Of a stretch of DNA of 64,000 bases, positions 1-10,357 are shown piece after piece. The position numbers and the translations under genes were made by a program. The stretch is from the NCBI RefSeq assembly GCF_030272615.1, contig NC_081406.1:245141218-245205217 (forward strand). Direction: 5' to 3'. Source of the DNA: Cryptomeria japonica. Its lineage: Eukaryota; Streptophyta; Pinopsida; Cupressales; Cupressaceae. Positions within the stretch are counted from its first letter, which is position 1; every line of letters starts with the position of its first letter. The notes below the pieces were generated by a model. The model saw only the letters and a list, made by a program, of their open reading frames with translations, made no database searches and was not told the origin of the DNA.

Positions 1-866
1 TCATGGTTTAATTATACCATCAATGTTTGCACTCACTTCCCACATTTTAAAAAGCTCAATGATGACAAAACGCAATAACCCAGTGTCTGGTCCAGTCGTA
101 GCTTTGCATTTTATTTGCATTGGCATTCACATTTAGCTTGCATCTCATTCTTGCATGGGTTCCCGCAAGCTCATCTTATCCAAGGTTAAATCTATCGCAG
201 GAATCATCAAGGTATCATCATAAGTGTATACACAATCAGACTGATGACTCATCTCTCTCCGAATATTGTCGACCCATTGCAAATTTTATGTTGCCCCCTC
301 AATAGAACCAACATCAACATATCTGAATCTTCCTGCAACCTAATATCAACAAAATGTCAGTTCTTTACCCAATCAACCTTATCAATTCTATCAATCGATC
401 ACATCTAAATCTATTCTATCATGTCTTATACATTATGTATATTTCTTGGAACCAGACGTTTTGATCAAGTCTTATAGAGGATATATCGTTCCTAAAACTA
501 GACGCTTTAATCATCTTTGTCTTATACATGAGGTGTCATTCCTAAAAGCAGACTTAATCTCAATCTTATCATTCTAGTCAATCAAGCTCTATCAATCATC
601 GATAATCACATCATCATGATCAAAGAACTCGCACTTTCATCAATCAACGTTGCAGAAATCAACTCAATTCTAATCGGGAAATCAATTTCATAACACTCCA
701 CACACTCCAAAGGTCAATTATCTCAATTGATCTCCTAAGGGGGCATCATCGTACCGCAATTTATCAATCAATGTCTAGGGCATCCTATCGAACCAATATC
801 ATCATCAAAATGAGATTATTCTTTGAATCAACACGTCATCACACCTCGCTTCAAAGAGGGGCAAAA
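1..866 (+). mobile_element. Element L, 3' internal fragment (LTR retrotransposon)
   Basis: This AT-rich stretch precedes a recognisable LTR and ends in a purine-rich tract at 851-866 (TCAAAGAGGGGCAAAA), the expected polypurine primer for plus-strand synthesis. Element E has the same tract on the minus strand (55597-55582), so L and E are related. I see no convincing coding sequence; the short reading frames here are not conserved. The rest of the element lies to the left of the window. Confidence 0.6.
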
Positions 867-2025
867 TGTTTACGCCTAAAAAAGGTCTAAAGATAATTAA
901 TTAAATAAGCAATTATTTAATTAATCCCCCTTCCTAATTTAACTGAATTCATTAGCAATTTGATTAAATTCTCCCTTTCATCTACTTATTAATAAATCTA
1001 AGGATTTATTTAATAGGTTCATTTCAATAGTCCACTTTGATTAATTAATTCAAATTAATTAATCCTCCCCCCATTCAATCAATTCTTCTAATCTCCTAAT
1101 TAAATTAAATAAATCAATTTATGAGTTGTTGGAAATTAATTAGTCTTTTCCTATTATTTGAATTTTTAAATTCAAACTACCCACATGCCTCCTAACTTCT
1201 AACCACCTAACCTAACCATCCCTCTAACCTAACCCATTTCACCTAACCTTGGGTCTAACTAACCCTATCCTATCTTGAACATTCTAACCTCTATATCTTA
1301 GCCTCCTATGGTGTGGATATTCTCCCCTTGAGACACATGGCACTTTGGCCACATGTCTCCTCTCTTGGACACTTGCCCTCTTATGAGAAAGGCTTTTTGA
1401 CACTTGTCACCACAGAGATGACAAGTGTCCCTTCCTCCAACCTCTTCTCCAACCTCCTCCAATTTCACCCTTGATATCTTCAGACTCAATCTTGACCATT
1501 GATTCCTGCCACCTCACCCCTGGCCTTGGAAATCCGATAAATATCTCCCATTTTAAAGAATAAAGGATCCCATCTCATTTTCATCTTAGGTATTGTTACT
1601 ATAGGCATATCCATTCTAGCATATCATTTGAGCATTGTTACTATAGGCAATTGCATCTTAGATCTAGTTTAATTTGATCATTTTCTAGCATAATTATTGA
1701 ATCATGTAGCTTAATCAATGTCTTTTCTAGCTTAATTGCATCATCATCATAGCTTAATCATGCACATCATTAGTTTAATTAGACTCTTGGATCAATCTAG
1801 CATAATCAATCTCATCTAGTTTGCATATCATCATCATTTCAAATCCTCTGTCTAGGTGTAGTCAAGTCACTGGGATTGCTTATCCAAAAATTTGAGAGAA
1901 AAACTATACTTGCATCTCTTAGGAGGTGATAGGTCGCTTTGTCATGGTTCACCTTTCATTTTCTAACCATCCTTGTAATGATCTATTGAGTGTTTCTGTT
2001 GCAGCTGCAAGTACCACTTTTCACA
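867..2025 (+). mobile_element. Element L, 3' LTR
   Basis: The segment begins TGTTTACGCC directly after a polypurine tract and ends CTTTTCACA, giving TG...CA termini. The LTR of element E (minus strand, 54165-55581) has the same upstream tract and the same TTTTCACA end, which supports both borders. It holds many copies of short ATTAATTAAT-like and CTAACCTAACC-like runs. The target duplication cannot be tested because the 5' end is outside the window. Confidence 0.6.
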
Positions 2026-2069
2026 GGCATGACAAATTGTATTTAATATTTGATCATTTTTTGTATAGG

Positions 2070-2521
2070 TAATAGTGATGGTTTCTCCATTGATGATGAG
2101 CCATCCTCAGTCCATTGGAGAAGCATCTCAGGCACCGGTATGTCATTGTTCTCTATATTATAGCTTTTAAGTGTTTTTGATGTATTTATGTTAGTACATT
2201 GTATTAATTGTACATTTAATCTACAATAGCCCCCTTCACGGTTCGGCCATAACGTGGATCCTTTTAAGTTTGCCTTCAAGAAAATTCCTAAGAGTGACAA
2301 GGAGAGGAGAGAAAAGACATTAGCTCTGAGATAAACCAATGAGGTAATATACATTTCAATTGCAAAGGAATTATAGTTAAATGCATAGTTATGTTGTTAA
2401 TTGTGAACTATTCTCTACATAGGAATTCTAACTTGGCTTTTGAATTGTGGTTTTGCAACAATCTACAGAGCTACGTACTGCATCAAAGAGGCTTGATTTT
2501 GATGATCCACCACAAGTTTAG
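2070..2521 (+). pseudogene. Exon-like remnant of an unrecognised gene (3' end)
   Basis: Three blocks can be read in one continuous phase if two GT-AG introns are removed: a block ending at 2137, 2230-2343, and 2471-2521, with introns 2138-2229 and 2344-2470. The middle block encodes a basic, charged stretch containing FKFAFKKIPKSDKERREK, and the last ends in LDFDDPPQV and a stop. One in-frame TAA (a likely former CAA) breaks the middle block. I do not recognise the family. It lies just after the L LTR but is not part of it. It could be a chance fit of splice-like signals in AT-rich DNA. Confidence 0.3.
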
Positions 2522-2705
2522 GATCATATAGTGTTAGTTGTGGTCATACAATGACAAATACATGTAGATATATTCTACATTTTTATTGTATATCAATTTG
2601 GACATGGCATATGCCACATTTTTGTAATACTTGTATTGACTTGGTAGACATGCCTTTTTTTGATATATATATATATTGATATTCAATCCAATAAATGTGT
2701 ACTGA

Positions 2706-2990
2706 GTTTATTATTGTGTATTCATTGTATTTCGTGGTTGTTCTTTTATAAAGTTAATATATAATTTGTCTATGTAATCAACAATATGAATATAAACAAC
2801 AAAAACCTATGATATAAAACATTGCAATCGTAGAATATGATTTGATAAAATTTCTAAAATGTCGAATTAACCCTTCAAAACTCCTTGTATTTAGTTCATT
2901 GTTGTGTATTCATTGTATTTGGTGGCTGCCCTTTTATAAATTTAAATGAATATTTGCCTATGTAATCAACAATATGAATATAAACAACAA
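2706..2990. repeat. Direct repeat, two copies about 188 bp apart
   Basis: About 95-100 bp beginning near 2706 recurs near 2894. Both copies carry TGTGTATTCATTGTATTT, a TTTTATAAA run, and CTATGTAATCAACAATATG followed by AATATAAACAACAA. The 188-bp offset suggests an old tandem duplication with a diverged remainder. Confidence 0.6.
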
Positions 2991-3059
2991 TGTGTGTGTG
3001 GTGCGAGAGCACCCTCATGCTCGCAATGGTTAAATTTTGGTTCTCATGTGAATAAAATG

Positions 3060-3890
3060 ATGTCATGAGTGCATAAGGGTGGGCAGGTTTATGATAGGCA
3101 TGCTCCTCTCATGAATCCCAAAGCATCGAAATGTCGAGAGTCATACCCTACCGACACAATCTCTCAAGTGCCTTGAGTCCAAAAAATTGTCAAACATTGA
3201 CGAACTATTTCTTCCAATCCAGGACACATATGATCTATCGGTTTGAATCTATGGGGTCACGTGAGGCTCCTCTACAATGGGTTATCTTGGTTTTTGACAA
3301 CTCGGAGCCATTTTCAAATGGTAGCATTTTTTTGCCTGCTGCAAAAACCGTCAGTTGCATGCAATGCAAAGTTCCAAGATAGGCTACAATTGATTTAGTT
3401 TGTCCTGTGCACAAATTGACGTCATGAGCGCATTTGGGTGGGAAATTTTATGCTAGGAATGCTCCTCTTGTGCATCCCAAAGCATCAGAACGTCGAGATT
3501 CATACCCTACCAACACGATCTGTTAAGTGTCCCGAGTCCAGAAAATTATCAAACTTTAACGGACTGTTTCTTCCAATCCAGGACACATATGATCGATCAA
3601 TTTAAACCTATGGGGTCATGTGAGGCTCTTCTATAATTACCTATCTCATTTTTTTATGACTCGAAGATATTTTCAATTGGTATCATTTTATTGCCTGCTA
3701 CAAAAATTGTCAGTTGCATGCAATGCAAAGTTGCAAGATAGGCTAGAATTGATTTGGTTCATCCTGTACACAAACTAATGTCACAAGCGTGTCTGGGTGG
3801 GAAGGTTTACACTAGGCATGCTCCTCTTGTGCATCCCAAAGCACCGAAATGTCAAGAGTCATACCCTACCGACATGATGTACAAGTTGTT
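3060..3890. repeat. Tandem repeat, 359-bp unit, about 2.3 copies
   Basis: The landmark GTCATGAG/GTCACAAG followed by a GGGTGGG run starts at 3062, 3421 and 3780, spaced exactly 359 bp twice. Within each unit GCATGCTCCTCT-like, CATACCCTACC and (in the first two) CAATCCAGGACACATATGAT recur in order. The third copy stops near 3890, where the sequence turns into a short TTTGACAA repeat. Unit length and spacing resemble a satellite monomer or a local duplication; the copies have diverged noticeably. The reading frames inside are incidental. Confidence 0.75.
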
Positions 3891-4496
3891 TGACAACTTT
3901 TTTGACAATTTTTTTGACAATAATGACAATTTTTGCTCAAATCGTATCTAGACTCAATCTATGACTCCTATGACCCAATAATGACTCAAATATTAATCCA
4001 TTATTATACAAGAATCAAGAATTATCATGATTGAACTTATCAATAATGGTCATGATTGGCCTTATCACATCACATAAACTCAAAACATAGTCACAAAAAA
4101 TAGACACAAAAAATAGTCACAAAACATTGTCACATATTATTCTAAAATTTGCCTTTAAATATGGTCAAATCAGCTCTTGGATATTTGAATATACAAAAAA
4201 ATTTCTTAAAAATCATCTCATGGGATTTTATACAAAATTTGGCATTACAATATGTACGATTCAGCTCATTGCCATTTTAATATACAAAATTTGGCATCTA
4301 AATATGTACAAATAAGCTCATTGCCATTTAAATATACAAAATTATGCCCCTAAACATGTACAAATCAGCTCATGGGCATTTATATATACAAAAAATGAAT
4401 ATAGAATAATTCATCAACGATATATAAAAAATCGTTAAAATCATTCTACTTTGAACTGTAGAATCAATCAAGTGAGCCTTCGGGATCGGCTCTAAC
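3891..4496. repeat. AT-rich spacer with a degenerate repeat of about 52 bp (4140-4400)
   Basis: Blocks of the type CAGCTCATTGCCATTTAAATATACAAAATT recur with anchors near 4171, 4214, 4262, 4314 and 4366, about 41-52 bp apart. The rest (3891-4139 and 4401-4496) is AT-rich spacer in which I see nothing else, apart from the TTTGACAA run at 3890-3935. Confidence 0.45.
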
Positions 4497-6075
4497 TCAT
4501 ATTGTGTCAAGTATTGCCTCGTGGTCAGATTCACAAACTTTCCATAAAATCTTGTTATGAGGTCTACCACGATACTTAATCAAATGAATATTTGTTGCAA
4601 CAACAAGGTTAGAGAAGTGAAGAATATGTATGTGTGTTTCAAAGTCCTTGAACAACCAAATATCAGAATTCTTGATAGGGTATCTCCTAAGCCACTTTCC
4701 TATCACGACAACAGACCCTATTGGGTACTCAATACCCTCTCCATCAATGATTTTGGTTGTCAATTTTCTTTTAGGCTCAACACAACGACACAAATAGTAA
4801 TGTGTTCCTTCTTCATTGTTCTCTTTTACAACAACTGCAACCATCATGTTGATTACGTAGCACACTTGAAATAAATACTCTTACTGACTTAGGAGGTACT
4901 TGTATATTGCATTCCTGCAAAACATCATTTGCGTGCAAAGTAGAAAAAATATGACGAAAAATATCACAGTGCATGGAAAATTCAATATGCATCCTACAAC
5001 AACACGTGGTGCGTACATGATTAATCTTAATATAAAAAGTTTTTACCATTTCAAAAAATCTTTGAGAAATTCTTATTTGAGAAAACTTTTCAAGGAATCT
5101 TTCATAAAATTTTGTTTGAATCATATCCAAATAGTGTTTGGCATGTGGCTCATGATTTGTAAACTTGATTTGCTTTCTAGCAACATCTCTTTGCTTGGTC
5201 AAAACTCTTGTGTTGTCATGCCAAAAAGTTTCAATTCATGTTCTTAGTGCATCAACAACAACCTTTCTTTGTGTGGTAGTCTACTCAAGAATTCCCAAAG
5301 AGAATTATAGTTAGGTTCCTCTATTTTTTCTCGCCTTTGTAATGCTTTACTTAATGTTGTTCTACTAATGTTTAATGACTTACTTGTTTTGCTTATCAAA
5401 TGATCTTTTTTTATTTTCTTTCTCATTATGGTTGATGTAATGACACGTCGAGTAGCATTTGAATCTTTAGTATGTGATTCTGAACTAATAGCTTGATATG
5501 CATCAAATAGATTTCTCACAATAGTTCTTTCGCTATCACTTTCAGATGATCTTAGGCCTAGAATTTTCATTGTCTCTCTAAAATTCAAATTTTTAATCAT
5601 TTGAACAATTAATTGACATCTTGCGGTTTGATTTAAGTTTTCAAAATAGTTCTGCCATATTATTTTAACCATTCCCCTACAAGTTCTTTCATTCATTTTA
5701 TCGGGCATTGGCTTCAATATATTCTCATCAATGTCAATTAGATACTTTGGTTTCCTTCAAATGATTCTAGGAGGTGTTAACATCGGTGCATTGTACATTC
5801 AATTCATCAAATAGAGCAGGTGTATGTTCATCATTTAATTAATTATTCAATGTGGTATCTTCTTCAATTGCATTAGGTTCATACGGTAAATCAAATATCT
5901 CTTCTTCAACTGCATTAGGTACATTATGTTCATTTGGTAAATCGAATTGAGATGTTGAGGATGACATACCTTCTTCTCTCATTGTTTTTATGTCATGTAA
6001 TTTTTTCATATGTTGCCTTTGTCTTTCCTTTTTAGCCTCTCGTTGTTCCATCATTCCTTGCTTGTTCTTTCCCAT
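4497..6075 (-). pseudogene. Broken coding unit of an unrecognised protein family (possibly transposon-derived)
   Basis: Four minus-strand pieces follow one another in order. 6075-5839 starts at an ATG and encodes a basic, Lys/Gln-rich then acidic N-terminus. 5717-5244 contains a helix-turn-helix-like stretch with ISKTSKSLNISRTTLSKAL. 5202-4813 contains a Cys-rich TTCCCRMH motif with further His/Cys. 4865-4497 contains a motif like SVVVIGKW. Between the first two pieces the reading can be followed through a frame change and a TGA near 5770, and between the second and third through a stop and another frame change, so this looks like one decayed gene. The DNA-binding-like and metal-binding-like features suggest a transposon-associated protein, but I cannot name it. 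It is not flanked by terminal repeats that I can see. Introns instead of frameshifts are an alternative. Confidence 0.45.
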
Positions 6076-6600
6076 GGTTGATATTAGTTGTCCTAAATAG
6101 AATCATATTACATATATATGTAAACAAAAGTTCATAAGAAAACAAATAACCATAAATATGCATCTTATCATTATTTTTTTGAATCAAAACTATTAAAAAA
6201 TCATAATAATATTGACAAAACTAATAAGAACAACAATTAAATCAGAACAATTAAATCATGCAAAAATAAAAAAAATTCACTTACTTATATGTATAAAATA
6301 GTGATAGAAGTGTAGACGTAGTTGTAGTGGGGACTTCAACAACCTCAAAAACTTCTTTTGAGGTCATTGAGGCTCTTGGGCAAATAAAAATATGTCTAAG
6401 TACCGCATACATAGTATATTAATAATCGTTTGTGCGTTGGTAGTCCCTAAAATGTTGGCAAGCCCAACGATATTTTTTTCACCCTGTACTCACTTAGAAC
6501 TCATAATTAGCATGTACATGCTCCTACGCCTTAAAAACTATTATGGCAAGGCAGCGAACTAATAGGCTCAGTACCCCATACGTGTTATTTGTAGTAAAGA
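6076..6600. other. AT-rich spacer, nothing recognised
   Basis: This contains runs of A/T and a short stretch (6560-6600) that resembles the one after the microsatellite at 7140-7190 (GTA-TTTATAGTAAAG-like), so the microsatellite may have expanded inside a locally repeated sequence. No gene or element end is visible. Confidence 0.4.
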
Positions 6601-6734
6601 AAATGTGAAGGAAAAGGGAGGGAGAGGGAGGGGGAGAGAGAGGGAGGGGGAGGGGGAGAGAGCGATGGGGTATGGAGGAAGGGAGAAGGGGAGAGAGGGA
6701 GAGAGAGGTAGACGAGGGATAGAGAGATAGAGAG

Positions 6735-6786
<52 letters not shown>

Positions 6787-6820
6787 TGGGGAGAGAGAGA
6801 GAGAGAGATGGGGAGAGAGG

Positions 6821-6877
<57 letters not shown>

Positions 6878-6955
6878 AGAGAGAGAGGGATGGGGTATGG
6901 AGGAAGGGAGAAGGGGAAAGATGGAGAAAGAGAGAGGGGGGGAGAGAGGGAGACA
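6601..6955. repeat. GA/GGGA microsatellite block
   Basis: About 350 bp of nearly pure purine on the plus strand, mixing (GA)n with GGGA and GGGGA interruptions. The longest uninterrupted GA run is around 6829-6872. Long apparent reading frames in this block are simple-repeat artefacts encoding Arg-Glu or Ser-Leu. Confidence 0.9.
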
Positions 6956-7130
6956 ATACACATACATACACACATGTATATATACTTAATATATTATATA
7001 TTATTATATATAATATATAAATTATATATATTATATTATATTATATATATATACTATATATTATATATAATTTATATATTACATGTATATACACATATTA
7101 TATATACAATATCATTCTATACACACTCCC
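6956..7130. repeat. CA then TA microsatellite
   Basis: A short CACATACATACACACATG run passes into roughly 130 bp of alternating TATA/TTATA sequence. It directly adjoins the GA block. Confidence 0.85.
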
Positions 7131-7182
7131 AAATTTTTTTAAAAAGTAGCGTGTACATACTATTTATAGTAAAGATATAGCG

Positions 7183-7250
7183 TACGCACTTCTTACACCA
7201 TAGGTACCCCGTACGCGCTTCTTATACCATAGGTACCCCATACGCGCTTT
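7183..7250. repeat. Short tandem repeat of about 30 bp
   Basis: The motif CGCTTCTTATACCATAGGTA followed by CCCCGTA repeats about 2.3 times (starts near 7185, 7215 and 7243) with small changes. Confidence 0.6.
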
Positions 7251-8155
7251 TGACTGTTTAGGCTTGGAAATAGGCCTGGATGACAAAGCTACAAGTTGGA
7301 AGTTTAATTTCCCTCCATTTCCCTCCTTTTTGACATGTTTTATTTTATCAATTTGGTTTCTCGACTTTGTCATCATCAAGTTTACACTTCATCAAGTGGG
7401 TATTTCTAAAATTGCCACCATATTTTCACCCATCTTCTGAGCTTTCTAACCATATATTTTTTTAAAATTTGAACAACAATAACATATTATTATTGAATTT
7501 ATTTTACCAGTGTCTCCATAGTTCTCACAGACATACATGTAAATTTTTTTTAATAACTTTTGATCTACTTATCCAAATTTAAAAAAATTTATATATTATT
7601 GTATTGCACTTGATTCTTTGTATTTTTTGATTTTTTTAGTGCAAATTATGCTTCGCACACGAACATATACCTAATTTTTAGGATGTGCTCGATTGGAAAA
7701 ATCGTAAGAAAAAAATACTCAACAAAAAATTACAAAAAAATACACATCTTCTAGTGCTCACTCTTAAATATTTTTTTGCCAAAGGATTTGTCAAAATACT
7801 AAATCTAACTATGACTTTTTTGATGTGCACGTCAGACACTATGTTATGTTTTTCAGAAAAAATCAGGGTCTATTTTTCATGCGCGAAGGATTTGACCCCC
7901 TTAATCTTATCCAATTTTGAAAAAGTTTAGTAGTTTGGAAACTAGATTCAAATTAATACAATATTTGTTCTTTGATTATCTCCATATCTTGAGTGGATGA
8001 CTTTCAACTTTTACCTCCAAGTTCAGGTTCAACTGATTTTAGAAAAAAAGTGTCCACTTATACCCCTTTTTTACCACCATCTTTGTGCAATTATGTGTAT
8101 GTGTATGTGTATGTGTATGTATTTATTTTTTTTAAACTATGCCTAGTAAACTTTT
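7251..8155. other. AT-rich spacer, nothing recognised
   Basis: Poly-T and poly-A rich sequence without a convincing reading frame. A short (TGTGTA)n run lies at 8092-8120. No element termini found. Confidence 0.4.
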
Positions 8156-8159
8156 AAAC

Positions 8160-8400
8160 ATGACCAGTGACACTGGCACGACACACCCTTCGGCTCCACA
8201 TGAATGCTTTTGACCCGAAGCTATGAATCGATGAGGCCACAAATGGGGGACCTCATCCCCACACTTCGCTTGTTCAAATCTGCAAGCACAATGGCCCAGC
8301 AAAGGCACAAGGCCTTGCGAGCACAATGGCCCAGCATGGATTTGAACCTTGGTGGCCGCTTCACCAACAAAGTGTTTAAACCGTGACACTACATGTCTGA
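8160..8400 (-). mobile_element. Possible tRNA-derived SINE
   Basis: On the minus strand GGTTCAAATCC (8348-8338) exactly fits the RNA polymerase III B-box consensus GGTTCRANTCC. About 40 nt before it lies TAGTGTCACGG (near 8389), a weak A-box match. The roughly 240-bp block is more GC-rich than its surroundings and ends on both sides in simple TG/TA repeats, common at SINE tails. A 16-bp duplication, GCACAATGGCCCAGCA, occurs inside it. No clear target duplication is visible because both flanks are microsatellite, so this stays tentative. Confidence 0.35.
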
Positions 8401-8538
8401 AGACTGTATATGTATATGATATGTATATGTATATGTATATATAGGTATATATGTATGTATGTATATACATATGTATATGTATATGTATATATATAAATAT
8501 ACATATATGTATGTATAGATATGTATGTATATATATAC

Positions 8539-8594
<56 letters not shown>

Positions 8595-8694
8595 GTATGT
8601 ATGTATGTGTGTGTGTATGTATACATACATAACATTCATGTACGTATTTGTGTGTATGTGTATGTGTATGAATGTTATGTATGTATACATACAC

Positions 8695-8757
<63 letters not shown>

Positions 8758-8830
8758 ATACATATACATATGAATATGCATATACATATACATATACATA
8801 TGCATATACATATACATATACATATATTTA
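8401..8830. repeat. TATATG/CATATA microsatellite forming a long inverted repeat
   Basis: The left half consists of (ATGTAT)n and the right half of (ATACAT)n, so the halves are complementary. At the centre, GTATACATACATAACATTCA near 8619-8638 is mirrored by TGAATGTTATGTATGTATAC near 8667-8687, leaving a loop of roughly 30 bp. The block could fold into a long hairpin. Apparent reading frames here are artefacts. Confidence 0.85.
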
Positions 8831-9610
8831 ATACATATTATTCCACACTCTTATCTCCCACTTTTTATATAGTCTCTATATGCATCTTCATAATGCCTTT
8901 CCATCACATCCTTTCACAATAACTCTCAGTTATCTTAATTCCATGAATTTACACTTAATTCTATAATATTTTACTCTTTTATAACTTATTTAGGCATAGT
9001 AGAGGTGTTTTAAGGCTATTTTTAAGGGGTATATAATTGATGTATGGGTGTAAAAATGATTCAAATAACATTTGTGGTGCCTCATAATCCAATTTCCTAC
9101 CAAGAAGTGGTAGATTGGTGATTAATGGTTTATTTGGTTAATTATAGGAATATATTTAATTTATGGGTTTCTTTGTAGCATGTATTCAATATTGTTTTAA
9201 CAATCAACAATTAGAATACATGTTATAAGCTACCTTGGAGATGTATATGCATTAATTATTATTTTTATCTTAGGCATTATATAATGGTCACATAGATGAC
9301 TAAGAATCTTCTAGTGGGATTCATCTTTTCTATTTCTCTCTTACCTATAAATGTGAGGTTTGGGATAATCATCATGTTGGTGATCTAAGTTGTGGGCCCC
9401 AAATACCTAAGGCTTGGTAATCTTTCAAGTGCCAAGGGTTTCAATTTGGGAAGATTGCCACAAACCTATATTAAAGTTGGGAAACTAAGGAACAATGGTT
9501 GAGGTTGGTAATACCCCCTTCACTTATAGTTTTGCAATACCAAGGGGGGTTTCTCCAAGGTGTTAAACTAATGGTAAAAAGGTTAAACAGTCAATGCAAG
9601 TAGATTATTT
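8831..9610. other. AT-rich spacer, nothing recognised
   Basis: No reading frame of note, no LTR termini and no repeats beyond short runs. Confidence 0.4.
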
Positions 9611-9785
9611 GTGTTGCTTTTGGATTTGATTGTATGAGTGTTTTTTGCATCAACGTTTTGGATCACACTTCATGGTCCATTATCAAGTTGAGATAGAGAG
9701 CATAAGGAAAATAAAGTGTATCACAAAGTGTGATCCAAAATGTTGATGCAAAAAGCATTGACCCAATCAAATCCAAAAGCAGCAC
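9611..9785. repeat. Inverted repeat, 59-bp arms, 57-bp loop
   Basis: The arm at 9611-9669 and the arm at 9727-9785 are reverse complements with roughly 90% identity by eye; the longest perfect blocks are AGTGTGATCCAAAA and CAATCAAATCCAAAAGC. The arrangement resembles a foldback element or a hairpin locus. No target duplication was identified at the outer ends. Confidence 0.75.
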
Positions 9786-10357
9786 AGACACAAGTTAAAC
9801 ACTTCCTAACAACAAACTATTCCCACTACATAGTGTATCCCAATACTAGTGTCACATTATACCTATGTGATAATTTGGAAGGATAAGGATTAATACCTTA
9901 TTAAATAGATAAACTTAATGAATGTGCTTTATGATAACCCCTATTACTTGTTAGAAGCATTCAAATATGGAAATAGAACACACAAACATGTAAAACCAAA
10001 AGGATGTTTAAGTTGTTTGATTTTAAGTTTATTGAGGATGGTGGGAAGATAAAACTAGTACTAGAATGATGTCTTAATTTAGTTGCACAATGGAGTCTCT
10101 AGTTTTAATCAATTATGCAATAATAATAAACAAGATAATGCATTAACAAATACACCAAAAAAGACTAAACCTTCTAGATTGAATAAGTAATCTATGTTCT
10201 ACCTATTCATCTAAGAAAATCATAAACAATTACAAAATATTAACTCGATCTACTTATTAATCCATGAATATTATTATACGTCTTTTATTATGCTATAAAA
10301 ATGCAGGATAGCAAAGGCTTTACAAGGATTTTATAGTCATCTAGTTAAAAAACTAAG
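9786..10357. other. Spacer before element D
   Basis: AT-rich sequence, no gene seen. The last five bases, CTAAG (10353-10357), would be the left target duplication of element D; its partner lies beyond the right edge of the window. Confidence 0.4.

Noticed and set aside
3754-3951. Short frame over the end of the 359-bp repeat
   Set aside because: Not kept in the other repeat copies.
4557-5247. Plus-strand frames of 105-115 codons opposite the broken minus-strand gene
   Set aside because: The minus strand has the motif-bearing, mutually consistent reading.
6524-7180. Several reading frames of 60-150 codons, both strands
   Set aside because: They consist of GA/TA simple repeats (Arg-Glu or Ser-Leu runs).
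8132-8922. Long frames of Tyr/Ile/His/Met repeats on both strands
   Set aside because: Products of the TATATG/CATATA microsatellite.
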